DNA of 64,000 bases from Micromonospora sp. WMMD1155. Lineage in GTDB: Bacteria; Actinomycetota; Actinomycetes; Mycobacteriales; Micromonosporaceae. The position numbers and the translations under genes were made by a program. This document shows positions 62,715-64,000 of the stretch, piece after piece. A model generated the notes under the pieces. It was not told the DNA's origin, did no database searches, and saw only the letters and a list, made by a program, of their open reading frames with translations. The stretch is from the NCBI RefSeq assembly GCF_029581275.1, contig NZ_CP120742.1, forward strand, positions 532,501-596,500, read 5' to 3'. How positions within the stretch are numbered: position 1 is the first letter of the stretch; each line of letters opens with the position of its first letter.

Positions 62715-63767
62715 ATGACGGCGACAATCAAGATCGGACCGCACGCGGTCGGTGCCGGGGAGCGACCGTTCGTGGTCGCCGAGATGTCCGGCAACCACAA
62801 CGGTGACCTGAACCGGGCACTGGCCATCGTGGACGCGGTGGCCGAGAGCGGGGCGCACGCGCTGAAGCTCCAGACGTACCGCCCGGACACCATCACGATC
62901 GACGTCGACACCCCGGCGTTCCGGATCTCCAACGGGCACGAGTTGTGGGGCGGCGAGAACCTGTACCGCCTCTACGAGCGGGCGCACACCCCGTACGAGT
63001 GGCACGCCCCGATCTTCGAACGGGCCCGCGAGCGCGGTCTGACCGTGTTCTCGTCACCGTTCGACGCGACAGCCGTGGAGCTGCTGGAGTCGTTGGACGC
63101 GCCCGCGTACAAGATCGCTTCTTCGGAGTTGGTCGACCTGCCGCTGATCCGGCTCGTGGCCGGCACGGGCAAGCCGATGGTCATCTCCACGGGCATGGCG
63201 ACGGTCGCCGAGATCGACGCCGCGGTGCGGACCGCCCGGGACGGTGGCGCGGCGGGCATCGTCCTGCTGGCCTGCACCGCGTCCTACCCGGCGCCGCCGG
63301 CCGACAGCAACCTGCGCCGGCTGCCGGTGCTGGCCGGCGCGTTCGACGTGCCGGTGGGTCTCTCCGACCACACGCCGGGCATCGGGGTGGCGGTCGCCTC
63401 GGTGGCGCTCGGCGCCTGCTTCATCGAGAAGCACGTCACGCTGGACCGGGCCGACGGCGGCGTGGACTCGGACTTCTCCCTGAACCCGGCGGAGCTGGCG
63501 GCCCTGGTCGCCGAGTCCGGCCGCGCGTACTCGGCGCTGGGTGGCACCGCGATCGGCCCGACACCGGCCGAGCGGGAGGGGCTTCGGTTCCGCCGTTCGC
63601 TGTTCGTGGTCGAGGACGTACGCGCCGGTGACCCGGTCACCGTCCACAATGTGCGGTCGATCCGACCGGCCGGTGGGCTGGCTCCGGTGGAGATCGACCG
63701 GGTGCTGGGCCGTACCTTCACCACCGACGTCCCCCGCGGCACCCCGCTGAGCTGGGACCTGATCTGA
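62715..63767 (+). CDS. pseI: N-acetylneuraminate/pseudaminate synthase family (PseI-type)
   Basis: A 350-residue enzyme. The NeuB/PseI barrel has VVAEMSGNHNGDLNRALAIV, ALKLQTYRPDTITID, FSSPFDATAVELLE and SDHTPGIGVAVASVALGA. The C-terminal SAF domain (about 290-350) has RRSLFVVEDVRAGDPV. The EMSGNHNG form resembles PseI more than NeuB. It condenses a hexose with phosphoenolpyruvate to give a nonulosonic acid. The rest of the pathway is not in the window and may follow to the right. Teichulosonic acids in actinobacterial walls are a known precedent. Confidence 0.87.
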   Translation: MTATIKIGPHAVGAGERPFVVAEMSGNHNGDLNRALAIVDAVAESGAHALKLQTYRPDTITIDVDTPAFRISNGHELWGGENLYRLYERAHTPYEWHAPIFERARERGLTVFSSPFDATAVELLESLDAPAYKIASSELVDLPLIRLVAGTGKPMVISTGMATVAEIDAAVRTARDGGAAGIVLLACTASYPAPPADSNLRRLPVLAGAFDVPVGLSDHTPGIGVAVASVALGACFIEKHVTLDRADGGVDSDFSLNPAELAALVAESGRAYSALGGTAIGPTPAEREGLRFRRSLFVVEDVRAGDPVTVHNVRSIRPAGGLAPVEIDRVLGRTFTTDVPRGTPLSWDLI

Positions 63768-63861
63768 GCATCGACACGGGGCCGGGCTGAGCAACGGCAG
63801 CCCGGCGCCGTGGGGCCGGGCTGAGCGGCCGGACGCGACGGCGCTGAACGGCCGTTGTCCC

Positions 63862-63942
63862 CAAGATCCGCGCAACATCAGGGATGTTGGTGCCTCCGCC
63901 ACGTGGGAGGCAGCACCATCAGGGAAGTTGCTCGGATCTTGG
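63862..63942. repeat. Dispersed double-arm hairpin, family A copy 3
   Basis: CCAAGATCCGCGCAAC (63862-63877) pairs with GTTGCTCGGATCTTGG (63927-63942) with one mismatch. After an internal loop, an inner arm containing TGCCTCC pairs with GGAGGCA across a short loop. The outer arm matches copies at 25594 and 32064. Confidence 0.82.
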
Positions 63943-63965
63943 CGCGGCGCGGCGCGGCGCGGCGC
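63941..63965. repeat. GGCGC pentanucleotide repeat, five units
   Basis: Five perfect GGCGC units start at the end of hairpin copy 3 and continue as GC-rich near-repeats to 64000. Similar GGCGCGG repeats follow hairpin B1 at 25541-25570. Confidence 0.75.
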
Positions 63966-64000
63966 AGGGCGGGGCCGGGCGGCGCGGCGCAGGGCCGGGC

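Larger units (their letters stand above)
63768..64000. other. Right-edge non-coding stretch
   Basis: It holds hairpin family A copy 3 and GGCGC repeats. No gene is seen before the window ends. Confidence 0.5.

Overview
The window is high-GC DNA (over 70% by eye) with frequent GTG and TTG starts. It carries a WbuB/CapEFG polysaccharide locus, a GlgE-type alpha-glucan locus and a ribitol-type teichoic acid locus. Together these point to an actinobacterium, most likely a Micromonosporaceae (Micromonospora-like) chromosome; that assignment is inference from gene content and codon style. I saw no tRNA, rRNA, CRISPR array or intact insertion sequence.

Layout. 0-1.7 kb: an aminoglycoside-phosphotransferase-fold kinase and a small conserved protein. 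2-21 kb: a Wzx/Wzy-type polysaccharide cluster. It has an initiating sugar-1-phosphate transferase, a WbpV-like reductase and a large WbpM-like dehydratase (together a plausible QuiNAc route), a capE-capF-capG operon for UDP-L-FucNAc with a WbuB-like transferase, a polymerase-like and a ligase-like membrane protein, a flippase, a GalE-like epimerase, three more glycosyltransferases and a hexapeptide acyltransferase. 21-25.4 kb: a secreted M14 zinc carboxypeptidase and NAD kinase. 25.7-36.5 kb: phosphoglucomutase, glgC, a GT4-type glgA/glgM, glgE and glgB, a complete maltose-1-phosphate route to branched alpha-glucan. This block is interrupted at 29.9-32.2 kb by a regulator with a 3' frameshift, a tiny membrane protein, a GntR tail, a truncated AbrB antitoxin and several long hairpins. 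36.6-37.5 kb: a two-gene cassette with a nucleotidyltransferase-like second gene, a possible toxin-antitoxin module. 37.5-45.9 kb: an APP1-type phosphatase, a GT-C membrane protein, YaaA, an orphan TAXI lipoprotein facing a two-component system, and a DUF952 protein. 46-63.8 kb: a wall teichoic acid region with two TagF/TarL-like polymerases, TagG/TagH-like ABC exporter, a fused cytidylyltransferase/SDR for CDP-ribitol, a DUF6077-like membrane protein, a GT2, acyltransferase-3, a C39-like secreted protein behind a c-di-AMP riboswitch, and a PseI-type nonulosonate synthase at the right edge.

How it works together. Most of the window builds envelope and storage glycans. The left cluster should make a lipid-linked repeat containing N-acetyl-L-fucosamine and probably QuiNAc, flipped by Wzx and polymerised outside. 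The middle cluster makes intracellular or capsular alpha-glucan. The right cluster makes and exports a polyol-phosphate polymer, with a wall-acting protein placed under c-di-AMP control.

Most unusual signals. (1) Five long hairpins in three clusters, with GATC-containing outer arms; two share an exact 11-nt loop and three share conserved arms. One supplies the stop codon of a truncated antitoxin. (2) A recurrent leaderless promoter layout, TANNNT placed 6-8 nt before the start codon, on six genes including glgC, glgA and glgE. (3) The nucleotidyltransferase pair. (4) The riboswitch.
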